A stretch of DNA of 64,000 bases from Dictyobacter vulcani (GCF_008974265.1 NZ_BKZW01000003.1:1-64000); one strand, 5' to 3'; positions 1 to 9,585 are shown, counted from the stretch's first letter. Made by a program: numbers and translations. Notes: generated by a model not told the origin, from the letters alone.

Positions 1-350
1 TGATATTATCAAATGGAAGATAGGAATATAGAGACGTTCTAAAAGAAGGTGGTAGTGCGTTTCCGGTCGGCAGAGCAGCGTCTCTCATTAGCCGAGCTAT
101 TGGCCACACCTGCATCCTCTTGCTGGATGAAAGCGACCAGCACCTGGACGTGGTCACAGAGCAAATGGTGGCGCAGACTTGAGCATTGCCTTGCACCAGA
201 TTTTATCGCCCACGTTTAAGTATGTTCGTCATGGCTCGAACTTGATTCTGGTCATAGGACAGGGACAATTGTCGAGAGCGGTACCGCATCAGGACCTGCG
301 CTGCAAAAGAGGCTTTATATACCAATCTGGTGAAAAACAGTGGAAGTAAG
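1..350 (+). pseudogene. C-terminal remnant of an ABC transporter ATPase
   Basis: No intact frame spans this stretch, but the pieces align in order with the end of an ABC-type ATPase of the exporter class (fused membrane and ATPase domains). At about 34-180 the frame reads VLKEGGSAFPVGRAASLISR, a decayed signature (LSGGQ) region, followed by ILLLDESDQHLD, a decayed Walker B and D-loop (normally ILLLDEATSALD), and TEQMVAQT before a stop. After frame changes, 230-350 gives LILVIGQGQIVESG and then KRLYTNLV, matching the usual exporter C-terminus. The LSGGQ motif is destroyed and there are at least two frame breaks and one stop, so it cannot make an active ATPase. The 5' part lies outside the window. 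The family call is by motif order, not by a search. Confidence 0.6.
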
Positions 351-403
351 GCTCCCGCGTCCGTTTGCTCAGAAGAATTTTAAACCAGTACCATTTACAC
401 AGG

Positions 404-1293
404 TTACAGAAGCGCCCCCTGGGTGATATTGTCAGGGGCGCTTTCTGTACCTGTGTAAAAATTTTCTTTGGCATGTATACGCAGTAAATGATCTTTAACT
501 TGTACCGGTGCGGTCACTGTTTCCTCGTGCTTCTGCTCTTTTTTCAACTGATGCTTACGCTGGAGAGCGGTCACCCAGCGATAGAGAGAGATCATCAAGT
601 ACAGCCAGAGCATTCTGAGAGATAGCCACCAAGGACATCTGTCAGCCAGTGTTCACCTTCTAATACCCGTGAATAGCCAATACCCAGGATAGCCGCAAAA
701 GCAAAGATCTGGAAAGGAATAAGGATCCAATGATAGCGCCACTCGCGAACGGCTTTGGTAAAGGTAATGTAGAGTAATGAGCCATAGAAAACCACATCAT
801 GTTCTGTATGGCGGATGGAAAACTATTAAACATGAGTGGAGTATAAACATGAATGAGTTTCCCACTTGGACGCGGGCGTACCACATAATCAGCGATTAAA
901 ATGTTGAGACCGTTGCCCAGTCCTATAGTTAACAGGAAGAAAAGAGCATCTTTCCACCAGCGAATCAGCAAGAAGAATACAAACACAACGCTGACTTCGA
1001 TGATCGAGGGCGTAATATCGTTTAAAGTGCTGAAAAATGTCAGTATCGCAAGCGCCAGGATGGATAATGAATCGCCTGTACGCTCGTGAAAAATCTACCT
1101 CACCTGGCAAGGGTCCTTTATGGGAATGAAAAAAGTAAGCGGCCCCGGCCAGAATACACAAACCAATAACCCAGAGTACTTTCTCTATGATCCGACGCAC
1201 GCGCGTATCATGTACATCTTCCCCACCCAACGTCCTGTTTTCGTCGTGCGCGTCTCGGCAAGCGTCTGCCCCAGTATCATAAGTTTCGGACAT
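404..1293 (-). pseudogene. Frameshifted PAP2-family membrane phosphatase
   Basis: Four overlapping minus-strand frames together make one phosphatidic-acid-phosphatase type 2 (PAP2) protein. The start at 1293 has a good ribosome binding site (AGGAGG). The first frame holds a membrane segment (VLWVIGLCILAGAAYFF) and then loses register near 990-1100. The next frame carries the first PAP2 motif as VRPRPSG. The second motif (normally PSGH) is broken at FPSAIQNM near 800-820, where the frame changes again. The third frame carries SRVLEGEHWLTDVLGGYL, matching the SRxxxxxHxxxD motif, and the tail WLYLMISLYRW follows in a fourth frame. PAP2 enzymes dephosphorylate lipid phosphates at the membrane. 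With three or more frame breaks and a damaged PSGH motif this is a dead gene rather than one sequencing error. Confidence 0.7.
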
Positions 1294-1555
1294 ACTGGTC
1301 CTCCTATTGAGTTATTTTATAGCTAATAAATAGCTATTGTGTACACGTTATTGCTGTGTATCAAGATGCAAAAGGAGAATTTCAGACTCGTAACTAAATA
1401 AATATTTTGCCAAAGCAGACGTATAGCAGTCTCATTGTAAGAAAGCATGCTGCTTGCTCACCTTGCATATTTCAGCGGCGCTATTATATGCTTTAACCTA
1501 CTGTCATTTAGAACGTACACCATAGCAAGTACCAGGCTGAATAGGAGGCGCTCTG

Positions 1556-2014
1556 ATGACGATTAGTATTTTGATTGTGGATGATTATCGTGTGGTTCGA
1601 GAGGGTTTACGGGCACTCCTTGTCTCTGATGAAGAACTCCAGATTGTGGCAGAAGCCAGCGACGGGCTGGACGCCGTAGAGCAGGCTCGCAGATGGCGAC
1701 CAGATGTTGTGTTAATGGATGCTGAACTACCAGCTATGGATGGTATTGAGGCTACTGCCATCATCCGACAAGATTTGCCCACGACAGAGGTGCTTGTTTT
1801 AACTGAAACCCATGCAGGACTGGACATTATCAAGGCTATTCGCGCAGGTGCAATTGGCTATCTCCTCAAAAATGCCCAGGCCACAGATCTGCGTACCGCG
1901 ATCAGGGCGGCAGCGGCAGGTCAGGTCTATCTTTCTCCCGTGAACTCCTGGCTGGCCCCAGATTTCGTCCGGCCATCCATCAGCCCATCTGGACACGATT
2001 TCTTTGCTTTGTAG
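1556..2014 (+). CDS. Receiver-only response regulator (NarL-type, output domain missing)
   Basis: This 152-residue protein is a CheY-like receiver of the NarL/FixJ type. The acidic pair D9/D10, the phosphoacceptor D55 in VVLMDAELP, T83 and K105 in GYLLKNA are all present, so the phosphorylation site looks intact. NarL proteins normally continue after GQVYLSP with a linker and a LuxR helix-turn-helix. Here the sequence departs from the family at that point and ends about 24 residues later (tail SPSGHDFFAL). The start is fixed by AGGAGG upstream of the ATG. There is no partner histidine kinase beside it, and both left-hand neighbours are decayed. It is either a truncated gene or a stand-alone receiver; truncation seems more likely because the tail matches nothing I recognise. 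The 262 bases upstream hold only an AT-rich promoter-like region. Confidence 0.75.
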   Translation: MTISILIVDDYRVVREGLRALLVSDEELQIVAEASDGLDAVEQARRWRPDVVLMDAELPAMDGIEATAIIRQDLPTTEVLVLTETHAGLDIIKAIRAGAIGYLLKNAQATDLRTAIRAAAAGQVYLSPVNSWLAPDFVRPSISPSGHDFFAL

Positions 2015-2035
2015 CGCATCCGAAGCGAGATGATT

Positions 2036-4506
2036 TTAGCCTTGATGCAGGATTAAGCACGCAATGCCTGGAATTTCCAGGGTGTGTGCAACCTGGCGTA
2101 TACCCTGCTCACTGATCTGATCGCTTGAGCCGACCAGTATCCACGTACCTGCTGGCAGCTTGAAGGGGATCGTGGCGGGGGTCGGATTATAGATCACCAG
2201 GATCTGTTTCCAGCTATCTTGATTGGCATGTGGGCCAAGTTGGAAGATCAGGGTATTGTGTGGACTATCTATAAACTTCAGGTGCTCCTGAATATCCTCT
2301 GCTGTTCGCATACGAAAGGCTGAATGGTTTTTGCGTAGCCGGATCAGCTCACGATAGTATTCAAAGACATCTTTATGGAATGCTTTACGCGTCCAGTCGA
2401 ATTGATTTACCGCATCGCCTGCATTATAACTATTGTCATTGCCTCCCTTTGAGCGTAGAAACTCTTCGCCACCCTGGAAAAAAGGAATACCCTGCGAGGT
2501 CATAATAATCGCCTGCACCAGCTTATCCATTTTAATGCAGTCTGACTCGCTGGCCTGACTATTGCTGGCGGAAATTTTATCCCAGAGCGTGAAATTATCG
2601 TGACTGGAGGCATAATTGATGGTTTCCGCTGGCCGGTCCGTGAAATCATGGATACTGCCCAGCACGCCCTTCTTCACGGCATCAATCCGACTGGGATCGC
2701 CGGTCGCAAAACCTTTGGCCTCGCGTGAAAAGACGCTACCAGTCAGTGCATTGCGCAGATGATCATTGAAGGTTGCGATATCCAGACCCCTCTGTTTGCC
2801 TTTCAAGAATACTTGCTGATCTGCTAAGGCCGATGTCCCACCTGTCCATGGTTCACCATAGAGGAGCATATTGGGGTTAATCTGAATAAGATCCTGCGCA
2901 ATCTGGCGCATCGTGTCGACTCCCAGTAATGCCATCAGATCAAAGCGGAAGCCATCGACATGGTACTCCTGCATCCAATACATCAGCGAATCCCGGATAA
3001 ACTTCTGTACCATGGGTCGCTCACTGGCCAATTCATTACCACAGCCTGAACCATTGGTGTAGTGTCCAAACGCATCTGTGCGATAATAATACTGCGGGAC
3101 AATTTTGTCGAAATCTGAATCCCCGACGGCAAATGTGTGATTATAAACGACATCCATGACGACCCCCAGTTGAGCATCATGGAGACTTTTAATCATCTGC
3201 TTATACTCATGAATCCTGGCAGTTCCATGGGGAGTCGTGGCGTACGCGCCTTCCGGTACATTATAGTTGCGTGGATCATAGCCCCAATTGTATTGATAAT
3301 CTTTAAACTCATCGACGGTGGCAAACTCATAGGCGGGTAGCAACTGGACATGGGTCACGCCCAGATCTTTTAAGCTGGTGATTCCAGTTGAAAGTTGATC
3401 TGGACTACTGGTATTGTGTTCTGTGAAGGCCAAAAACTTCCCACGGTACACCATACCGGAGCTTTCATGGATCGAGAAGTCACGTATATGGAGTTCATAG
3501 ATGATAGCATCCACGGGATTCGCCAGCGGCACATGCCGGTCAGTATCCCATCCCTCGGGCTGCGTTCCGGCCAGATCGACAATCATGGTCCTGGTTGCAT
3601 TGACTGCCAGCGCTCGCGCATAGGGATCGACCGCCGTGTGTGTTTTTCCCTGGACCGTAATCAGGTAGAGGTAATACCAGTTCTCCAGTGACTGTGCAAT
3701 GCTGGCTGTCCATGTCCCTGCTCGGCTCTCTGCATAGCAACTTGCTGGCTGATTGGCCCTGTTTCACTCTCGAAGAGGAGCAGCTGGACATCGGCCGCGC
3801 CGGGGGCCCAGAGGCGAAAGCGGGTTGTATCTGAAGTAAGGGTACAGCCCAGATCATTGCCAGCGTAGATGAAGCGTTCGGCATCCAGAATATGGCGTGG
3901 AATGATTGGCACCTCGGACATACCATGCAACTGTAACGCCAGACTATGCGTTACATCTGGAGTTGTAGCCAGGGTTATCTCTAGCAGATTTGTGGTTACA
4001 TCCATGCTAGAGGGCAAGATGGCATCAGGAGTATTAATCGAGTCATAGACATGGGGCTGCTGCGTCTGGAGATCAAATGGCACATAAGAAAAAGTCACAT
4101 GTGTATTATCGGCAGGTATGGTCAGGCCAATGTTGGTATGTGGTATGACATCACTCCAACTATTATTAAAGGCTACTTTATAATGATATCTACCGGCTGG
4201 AAGCGTGGCTGTATATTGATACAGATCAGGGTTAACCTCGTGCATGCGCGTGTGATCGTCTTCTGTACTCCAATCAGTGGCTGCACCCAGCAATTGCTGC
4301 AGATCACCAACCACACTGGCATGATAGGTATGAGCATTTTTCACTGCCCTGACTGCGAGTTGCTGGTTGCTGGTCGTATCAGTAACAGTGACATGGCTGA
4401 TCGCATACGGTAGAGGAACGCCCGTGGTCAGTGCCACCAGGAGTGTGTTATCGCCATCTAGATATGCATTCATTATTGACGGCAGGATTTTTTCAGAGGT
4501 ATTCAC
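2036..4506 (-). pseudogene. pulA: Type I pullulanase with a single frameshift
   Basis: Two frames together form an about 820-residue type I pullulanase, which hydrolyses alpha-1,6 links in pullulan and branched alpha-glucans. The N-terminal part (4506 to about 3715, GTG start) has beta-rich starch-binding modules ending in a CBM48-like segment (TRFRLWAPGAADVQLLLFE). The C-terminal part has the family signature YNWGYDP, then DVVYNHT, GFRFDLM (nucleophile Asp), YGEPW (acid/base Glu) and SSHDN. The frames join if one base is restored after the codons for EQG near 3713-3718; the repaired text continues TWTASIAQSLENWYYLYL and then VDPYARA, as expected. Everything else is intact, so this may be a sequence error or a recent mutation. 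No signal peptide is visible, which suggests cytoplasmic glycogen or maltodextrin debranching. Confidence 0.85.
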
Positions 4507-4677
4507 GTTTGTAATGTTCTCCCCAGATTCAGGAAAAGTAATTGTTCTGGTTGAATTATATCTCTATTTATGACTGAAGCACATAATTAATTGCCCCTGG
4601 TCTTTTTTGCTCATCTACTACAAATTATACGCCTGAACCGAAAAAAGTAGATGTAAAAAAAAAGGTCTCAAAAAGTA

Positions 4678-4706
4678 TTGACAAAAAAATGCTGAGCGTT
4701 TATTAT
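4678..4706 (+). promoter_or_regulatory. Sigma70-type promoter of the tRNA-Asn gene
   Basis: A perfect -35 hexamer TTGACA (4678-4683), a 17-base spacer and a -10 hexamer TATTAT (4701-4706) lie about 20 bases before the mature tRNA 5' end. The spacing and match are near ideal for a housekeeping promoter. Confidence 0.75.
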
Positions 4707-4727
4707 TATTTTCATCAGTGAGAGCAT

Positions 4728-4802
4728 TCCTCGATAGCTCAATGGTAGAGCAATCGGCTGTTAACCGATTGGTTATAGGTTCGAGTCCTATTCGGGGAGC
4801 CA
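4728..4802 (+). tRNA. tRNA-Asn (anticodon GTT)
   Basis: The cloverleaf is complete. The seven-pair acceptor stem is TCCTCGA with TCGGGGA (one T-G pair), the anticodon arm is ATCGG-CTGTTAA-CCGAT with anticodon GTT, and the T arm contains GGTTCGAGTCC. The discriminator is G and the 3' CCA is encoded. A strong promoter lies upstream and a hairpin terminator directly follows, so it is a single-gene transcript. tRNA-Asn(GTT) belongs to the class that usually carries queuosine at position 34, and the window encodes the preQ1 pathway at 26415-29321. Confidence 0.97.
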
Positions 4803-4810
4803 GCAAAAAA

Positions 4811-4840
4811 AGGGCCACTTCATAAGTGGTCCTTTTCTTT
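4811..4840 (+). terminator. Intrinsic terminator after tRNA-Asn
   Basis: The hairpin GGGCCACTT-cata-AGTGGTCC is followed by TTTTCTTTT, a standard intrinsic terminator placed nine bases after the tRNA CCA. Confidence 0.85.
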
Positions 4841-4860
4841 TGTCCGCTGGTTTATGCTCC

Positions 4861-6087
4861 TTAATTCGAGCCTTCATCTTTAACGCACCAGGCGCTGATA
4901 ATCTGCTCCAGTTTTTCCTGGCCGCTCAAGAAATGTTCAACGGGAATACTCTCATTAGGTTGATGCGCTTGAGCCAGGGCCCCAGGACCACAGATATACG
5001 AGTTTATGCCCAGGTGTTGGAAGTTACCTGCGTCGGTGCCATAAGGAGCACCAGTTACGACTTTTTTCTCCATTACCCGACTGAGCAGGGCACTGAGCGA
5101 AGTGTGCATTGGCGATTTCATCGGTGGGGTGGAATGGAGATGTTCAATCACCACATCGCATTCTGGATCAAACTCGCGCATCTTGCTGGCCACTTTCTTT
5201 TCGATGCGCTCTTTTAACGTCCCAATAATTTCTTCAGAGCTATCACCAGGTGAGACACGCAGGCTCATCTTCAATCTGCAGGTGTCCGCAATCATATTGC
5301 CCGCCAGACCGCCATTAATGATGCCGCAATTGAAGGCAGAGGGAGGACACTCAGGAAAGAGTTCGATGTTTTCTGGCGTGATGCGTTCCTCTAGCTCTGC
5401 ATCGATACCAGCAATAATCTGGATCACATCGCCCATCTTTTCAATGGCATTCAGGCCCTTTTTCGGTACGCTGCTATGGCCGCCTTTCCCATGCACGACC
5501 AGATCAAAGGTGGCATATCCTTTATGTGCCGGGAAAATCTCAAATTCTGTTGGCTCACCAATCAAGGCCACTTCTGGCATTGGTAAGGTCTCTTTAAAGA
5601 ACTGTGGGAGGATCTTGATCAACCTGCCAGAACCCTGGCCAGCTACCTCTTCATCATAGGTAAAAATAAAGAGTAGCGGCCGCTTGAAATCCTGCTGCTG
5701 TTTCAGGACCTGTTTGGCGGCGACCATTGCCTGTGCCATGGCTATCTTCATATCTGCGGTGCCGCGTCCATAGATGCGCTTGCCATCCGTCTGCATCACC
5801 TGTGGATCAGTTTTCCAGCCCGGTTGTCCATCGAAGGGAACCACATCAATATGTCCCGAAATCATCAGGCCATTGCTCACCGCCGGACCATACCAGGCCA
5901 GCACTGACGCTTTTTTTACGCCCTCTACATCATCGACAAGTATCTTTACATTAAAACCAATCTCTTTCAGATAGTTTTCAAGATAAGCGACGGCTTCCAG
6001 ATTGCTATGAGCACTGACCGTATCAAAGCCAATCAACTGGCGCGAAACTTCCCATAATTCGCTTTGTTGGATATCTGTATTACTCAA
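4861..6087 (-). CDS. argE: M20-family deacylase, ArgE/DapE type (probable acetylornithine deacetylase)
   Basis: A metal-dependent amide hydrolase of the M20 family, cytoplasmic, about 408 residues. The metal-site motifs appear in order: GHIDVVPFDG (His), YGRGTADMK (bridging Asp), TYDEEVAGQGS (catalytic and metal Glu pair), IGEPTEFEIFPAHKG (the ArgE/DapE dimerisation-domain entry) and a C-terminal AQAHQPNE His. ArgE removes the acetyl group from N-acetylornithine in arginine synthesis; without other arg genes nearby the substrate is not certain and a related N-acyl amino acid deacylase is possible. I choose the TTG start at 6087 because AAAGGATGG sits about 10 bases before it; an ATG at 6162 in the same frame gives 25 extra residues without homology to the family start. 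It is divergent from the yafY-type regulator, with 212 bases between them. Confidence 0.8.
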   Translation of the reverse strand: MSNTDIQQSELWEVSRQLIGFDTVSAHSNLEAVAYLENYLKEIGFNVKILVDDVEGVKKASVLAWYGPAVSNGLMISGHIDVVPFDGQPGWKTDPQVMQTDGKRIYGRGTADMKIAMAQAMVAAKQVLKQQQDFKRPLLFIFTYDEEVAGQGSGRLIKILPQFFKETLPMPEVALIGEPTEFEIFPAHKGYATFDLVVHGKGGHSSVPKKGLNAIEKMGDVIQIIAGIDAELEERITPENIELFPECPPSAFNCGIINGGLAGNMIADTCRLKMSLRVSPGDSSEEIIGTLKERIEKKVASKMREFDPECDVVIEHLHSTPPMKSPMHTSLSALLSRVMEKKVVTGAPYGTDAGNFQHLGINSYICGPGALAQAHQPNESIPVEHFLSGQEKLEQIISAWCVKDEGSN

Positions 6088-6223
6088 GTATATTTTCCAT
6101 CCTTTTAAAGATATGCGGGCTGCATCCTTAGTAATAGTAACACAATAGCTAAATCCAGGCATAGAAAAACACAGGTATTTTTTCTATTAAAACTTTTAAA
6201 CCTTGTAGTGTTGCTGGTGATTC

Positions 6224-6262
6224 ATGACATACGTTGTCATATTTATCTGTTAGGATTACAAT
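6224..6262 (+). promoter_or_regulatory. Promoter with overlapping palindromic operator for the YafY-type regulator
   Basis: TTGTCA (6234-6239), a 17-base spacer and TACAAT (6257-6262) form a good sigma70 promoter. The -35 box lies inside the palindrome ATGACA-tacgt-TGTCAT (6224-6240). A palindrome over the -35 of a transcription factor gene suggests autorepression (inference). It could also affect the divergent deacylase. Confidence 0.6.
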
Positions 6263-6299
6263 AGTGAAGCGAATGTATAACCATTGCGGGGAGTGTGCT

Positions 6300-7255
6300 A
6301 TGCGTGCAGATCGTTTGTTATCTATCATGTTGCTTTTGCAAGTATATCGCAGAATGACGGCTCGTGAACTGGCGCAGCGGCTAGAGGTATCGGAGCGCAC
6401 CATTCATAGAGATATGGAGGCACTCAGTATTTCTGGTATTCCCGTGACGGCCGAGCGGGTACTGGTGGTGGTTGGAGTTTGCTGGAGGAGTATCGGACCA
6501 ATCTGACCGGACTGAGCGAGCCGGAGATACAGTCCCTTTTCCTGGCTCAGCCAGCGCATCTCTTAAATGATCTTGGCCTGCACAAAGCTTCTGAGGCGGC
6601 GCTGATCAAGTTGCTGGCTGTCTTGCCTGCTATGCATCGTCGTGATGCCGAATATGTGAGCCAGCGCATACATATCGATGGGAGTGGATGGCATAATCGC
6701 GAAGAGGCTATTCCTGCCCTACCCCTTCTTCAGCAATCGCTCTGGCAAGAGTGCAAGATCTGTTTTACCTATTTACGGGGTGACAACCAGGTCGAGCGCC
6801 TGGCCGATCCGCTTGGACTGGTGGCGAAAGGGAGCACCTGGTATTTTGTGGCTGCGATTGATGAACAGATACGCAGCTATCGTGTGTCGCGGATCCAGGC
6901 GGTTCAACTATTGGAGCAAGCGTGTGTGCGGCCACCAGATTTTGACCTGGCCGCCTTCTGGAAACAATCATCCCAGAACTTTACCTCCTCACTACGTTGC
7001 TATCGAGCCAGCATCAACGCGAGTCCTGAAGCCTTGCCACGTATCTATGGATCGAGCAGATTATTTCGTATCGAGCAAACCGACATCGTCGATGCTCATG
7101 GTTGGACCACCTTTCACCTGCGCTTTGACAATGATTATGAAGCATGTGCCTATATCTTAAGCTTTGGTAACCAGGTCGAAGTACTTGAGCCTGCCGACCT
7201 CCACCAGCAAATCATCCAGCTCGCCCAATCAGTCCTGGCGTGCCGGCAGCACTAG
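6300..7255 (+). pseudogene. YafY-type HTH-WYL transcriptional regulator with a single frameshift
   Basis: The reading frame from ATG 6300 (site GGGGAG upstream) starts MRADRLLSIMLLLQVYRRMT and contains the winged-helix recognition segment SERTIHRDMEALSISGIPV. At about 6456-6459 the expected AERGTGGGWSLLEEYRTNL is broken; restoring one G in the CGGGT run joins it to the second frame, which runs to 7255. That part is the WYL ligand-binding region (DPLGLVAKGSTWYFVA and RSYRVSRI) with the usual C-terminal extension. YafY/WYL regulators are DNA-binding proteins that sense small molecules or nucleic-acid-like ligands. The repaired protein would be about 318 residues, normal for the family. The stop codon TAG lies at the IS junction at 7252-7255, so the insertion may have set the C-terminus. 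Confidence 0.85.
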
Positions 7256-8106
7256 GGCGTGTTTGCAAATAGCCGATAGAAAGGAGTATGAGAAGAGGCG
7301 AATTGAGCGATGAGCAATGGGAAAAGCTGGCCCCCTTGCTGCCGCCGCAAAAGCCCCATGTGGGTCGTCCAGCACATGATCATCGTCTGATTCTGAATGG
7401 CATTCTTTGGATTTTACGGACGGGAGCCCCTTGGAGAGATCTTCCCGAGCGATATGGTCCGTGGAGAACCGTGGCAAGCCGATTTTATCGCTGGGTCAAG
7501 GCGGGAATCTGGCAGCACGTCCTGCAAGCCCTGCAGCAACAAAGCGATGCCGCAGGCCACATTGATTGGGAAACGCATAGCGTTGATAGTACCGTGATTC
7601 GTGCCCACCAACATGCAGCAGGAGCAAAAGGGGGATCAAAATCAAGAAGCATTAGGCAAGAGTCAAGGCGGTTTCAGCACGAAAGTGCATTTGCGAGTGG
7701 AAGGTCAAGGGAAACCGATGACGGTTGTGCTTACGGCAGGACATCGCCATGAAACGACCAAATTCGAATGCCTGATGGAGCAAGGGGCTGTCAAGAGAGC
7801 AGGACGAGGCCGTCCCAAGCTACGGCCAAAGCGGGTCCTGGGAGACAAAGCCTACAGTAGTCGTAAGATCCGGCGGTACCTCAAAAAGCGAGGAATTGAT
7901 TACACGATTCCCCGCCGCAGCGACGAGACGCGCACCGGGCCATTTAACCGAGCCGTATATAAAAAGCGGAACCGCGTTGAACGCACGATCAATCGTCTCA
8001 AGCAGTTTCGGCGAGTAGCCACCCGCTATGAGAAGCGGGCGGTCAACTTCCTGGCTATGGTCACGCTTGCCTCTATTCTGCTTTGGTTATGATTTGCAAA
8101 CACACC
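7256..8106 (+). mobile_element. IS5-family element (IS427 group)
   Basis: The element is about 850 bp. Terminal inverted repeats are GGCGTGTTTGCAAAT at the left and the complement of ATTTGCAAACACACC at the right, with one mismatch. CTAG flanks it on both sides (7252-7255 and 8107-8110), consistent with a CTAG or TA target duplication. It carries one transposase gene split over two frames. Both ends and the DDE residues are present, so it may still be active. Confidence 0.85.
7288..8092 (+). CDS. IS427-type DDE transposase, made by frameshifting
   Basis: The first frame (7288-7752) begins MRRGELSDEQWEKLAPLLPP, typical of IS5-family IS427-group transposases, and holds the first catalytic Asp in HSVDSTVIRAH. 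The second frame, +1 relative to the first, is open before 7601 and runs to 8092. It carries the second Asp in VLGDKAYSSRK and the catalytic Glu in KRNRVERTINRLKQF. The DDE triad is therefore complete only in a fusion of about 268 residues. The frames cross around 7626-7641, where CAAAAGGGGG and TCAAAATC are plausible slippage sites; such two-frame organisation is common in this group. Read alone, the first frame after AGAKGGSKS departs from the family. Confidence 0.85.
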
Positions 8107-8284
8107 CTAGTAGTCTGTCAGAAATCATGTGATGGGGAGGCGGGGATGCTAGCGAGCATGCCGGGGGCATGATCAAGCGGCGAGCCCCTTGACTGGGGGA
8201 TCGGGGCTGTGCCCCGGCCATCTCCCCCATGCCGCCCGCGTAGCGGGCGCACAACTCATCACATGGAGTTTGACAATGTACTAG
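8107..8284 (+). mobile_element. MITE with IS630-like ends and a GC-rich hairpin core
   Basis: An about 175-bp non-coding element. The ends are imperfect inverted repeats: left CTAGTAGTCTGTCAGA with ATGTGATG further in, right (complement) CTAGTACATTGTCAAA with the same ATGTGATG. The tips resemble the IS630-type element beside it (TACTCTGTCA). The core has several hairpins: GCATGCTCGC-type repeats near 8143-8175, GGGGCTGTGCCCC near 8205, and CGCCCGCgtaGCGGGCG near 8234. The core is shared with the repeat at 10146-10300. Confidence 0.7.
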
Positions 8285-9513
8285 TACTCTGTCATCCTTG
8301 ATTTGATAAATGGGAACAAAAGGAGTATCCTTGAGTCACGAATCAAAAAACCGATCTCAAGGAGGCATCCATGAAGAAGTATAGCATCCAGTTAGACGCA
8401 GAACAACGCAAGCTGTTAGAGAGTATGCTCACCGGAGGCAAAGCTTCAGCGCGCAGCCAGACCCATGCGAGGATTTTACTGAAAGCCGATCAAGGAGAGC
8501 ATGGAGCGGGTTGGGAAGATCAGCAGATTGCTGAAACCCTAGGCGTGGGAACGGCAACCGTAGGACGGGTCCGTCAACGCTTTGTGGAGGGAGGGCTGCT
8601 GGATGCACTCGTGCGGCGTCCCCAGCCGGAACGACCGGAGAAACGGAAAATGAATGGGGAACTGGAAGCGCAGTTGGTCACGCTCGCGTGTAGTCAGACG
8701 GAAGGAGGGCAAAAGCGCTGGACGATGCGCATGCTCGCGGACAAATTGGTGCAGTTGGGGTACGTCGATCAGATCAGCCACCAAACGGTGTGGGTGACGT
8801 TAAAAAAAATGAACTCAAACCGTGGCTAAAGAACCAGTATTGTATTCCCCCGGAGGCTAATGCAGATTTTGTGTATCATATGGAAGATGTGCTGGAGGTG
8901 TACCAGCGTCCGTATGATCCAAAGCGTCCAAAGATCTGCATGGATGAGGGAAGTAAACAGGTGTTGGCCCATACCCGCGAGCCGATTCCGATGGAAGCGG
9001 GTGAACCCGAACGCATCGATTATGAGTACGAACGGAAAGGAGTGTGCAGCGTGTTTGTGGCGATGGAACCCGAAACCGGGACCTGTCAGGTGCGTGTGAG
9101 TAAGCGGCGCACGAAAAAGGATTGGGCACTCTTTTTGCGCGAGATCATTGACGTCCAGTATCCCCATGCGGACAAGATTGTGTTGGTGATGGACAATCTC
9201 AATACCCATACCCCCTCTTCGTTTTACGAGACGTTTGAACCAGCCGAGGCCCGCCGATTGACCGAGAAACTAGAAATCCACTACACGCCCAAGCATGGGA
9301 GTTGGCTGAATATGGCCGAGATCGAACTGTCCATTTTAGCGCGTCAATGCTTGTCCGATCGCTTTCCAAGCAGAGAGGCGCTTGCCGCTCAGGTGGATGC
9401 CTGGCAACGTGAGCGCAACCAGGCAAAAGTAACGATCAACTGGCGTTTTACCACCGCGGATGCGCGCATCAAACTCAAACGCCTTTATCCATCAATTGAA
9501 CAATGACAAACTA
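8285..9513 (+). mobile_element. IS630-family insertion sequence
   Basis: The ends are TACTCTGTCATCCTTGA at the left and, read from the right, TAGTTTGTCATTGTTCA. CTAG is present on both sides (8281-8284, 9514-9517), fitting the TA target duplication of IS630/Tc1-mariner elements. It encodes a transposase split by a -1 frame change at an A8 run. The transposase motifs are intact. Confidence 0.85.
8371..9506 (+). CDS. IS630-type DDE transposase, made by -1 frameshifting
   Basis: The first frame (8371-8829; AAGGAGG upstream) encodes the N-terminal helix-turn-helix part: IAETLGVGTATVGRVRQRF is the recognition region. The second frame is -1 relative to the first and continues to 9506 with the catalytic core: ICMDEGSKQ (first Asp), VLVMDNLNTHT (second Asp) and NMAEIELSILAR (Glu). 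The crossover is the A8 run at 8802-8809, a classic slippery site, where TLKKMNSNRG becomes TLKKNELKPWLKNQYCIPP. The fused protein is about 378 residues, normal for IS630 transposases. I infer programmed frameshifting rather than decay because both halves are otherwise intact. Confidence 0.88.
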
Positions 9514-9585
9514 CTAGCCACTGCAACCAATGGACATCTGAGCAAGAAGCGCTAAACATTGACGAGCGGAAAGGCGAAGCGTTTC

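Noticed and set aside
8371-9506. IS630-type transposase as a decayed gene
   Set aside because: The frame change falls exactly on an A8 run and both halves are intact, which fits programmed frameshifting.
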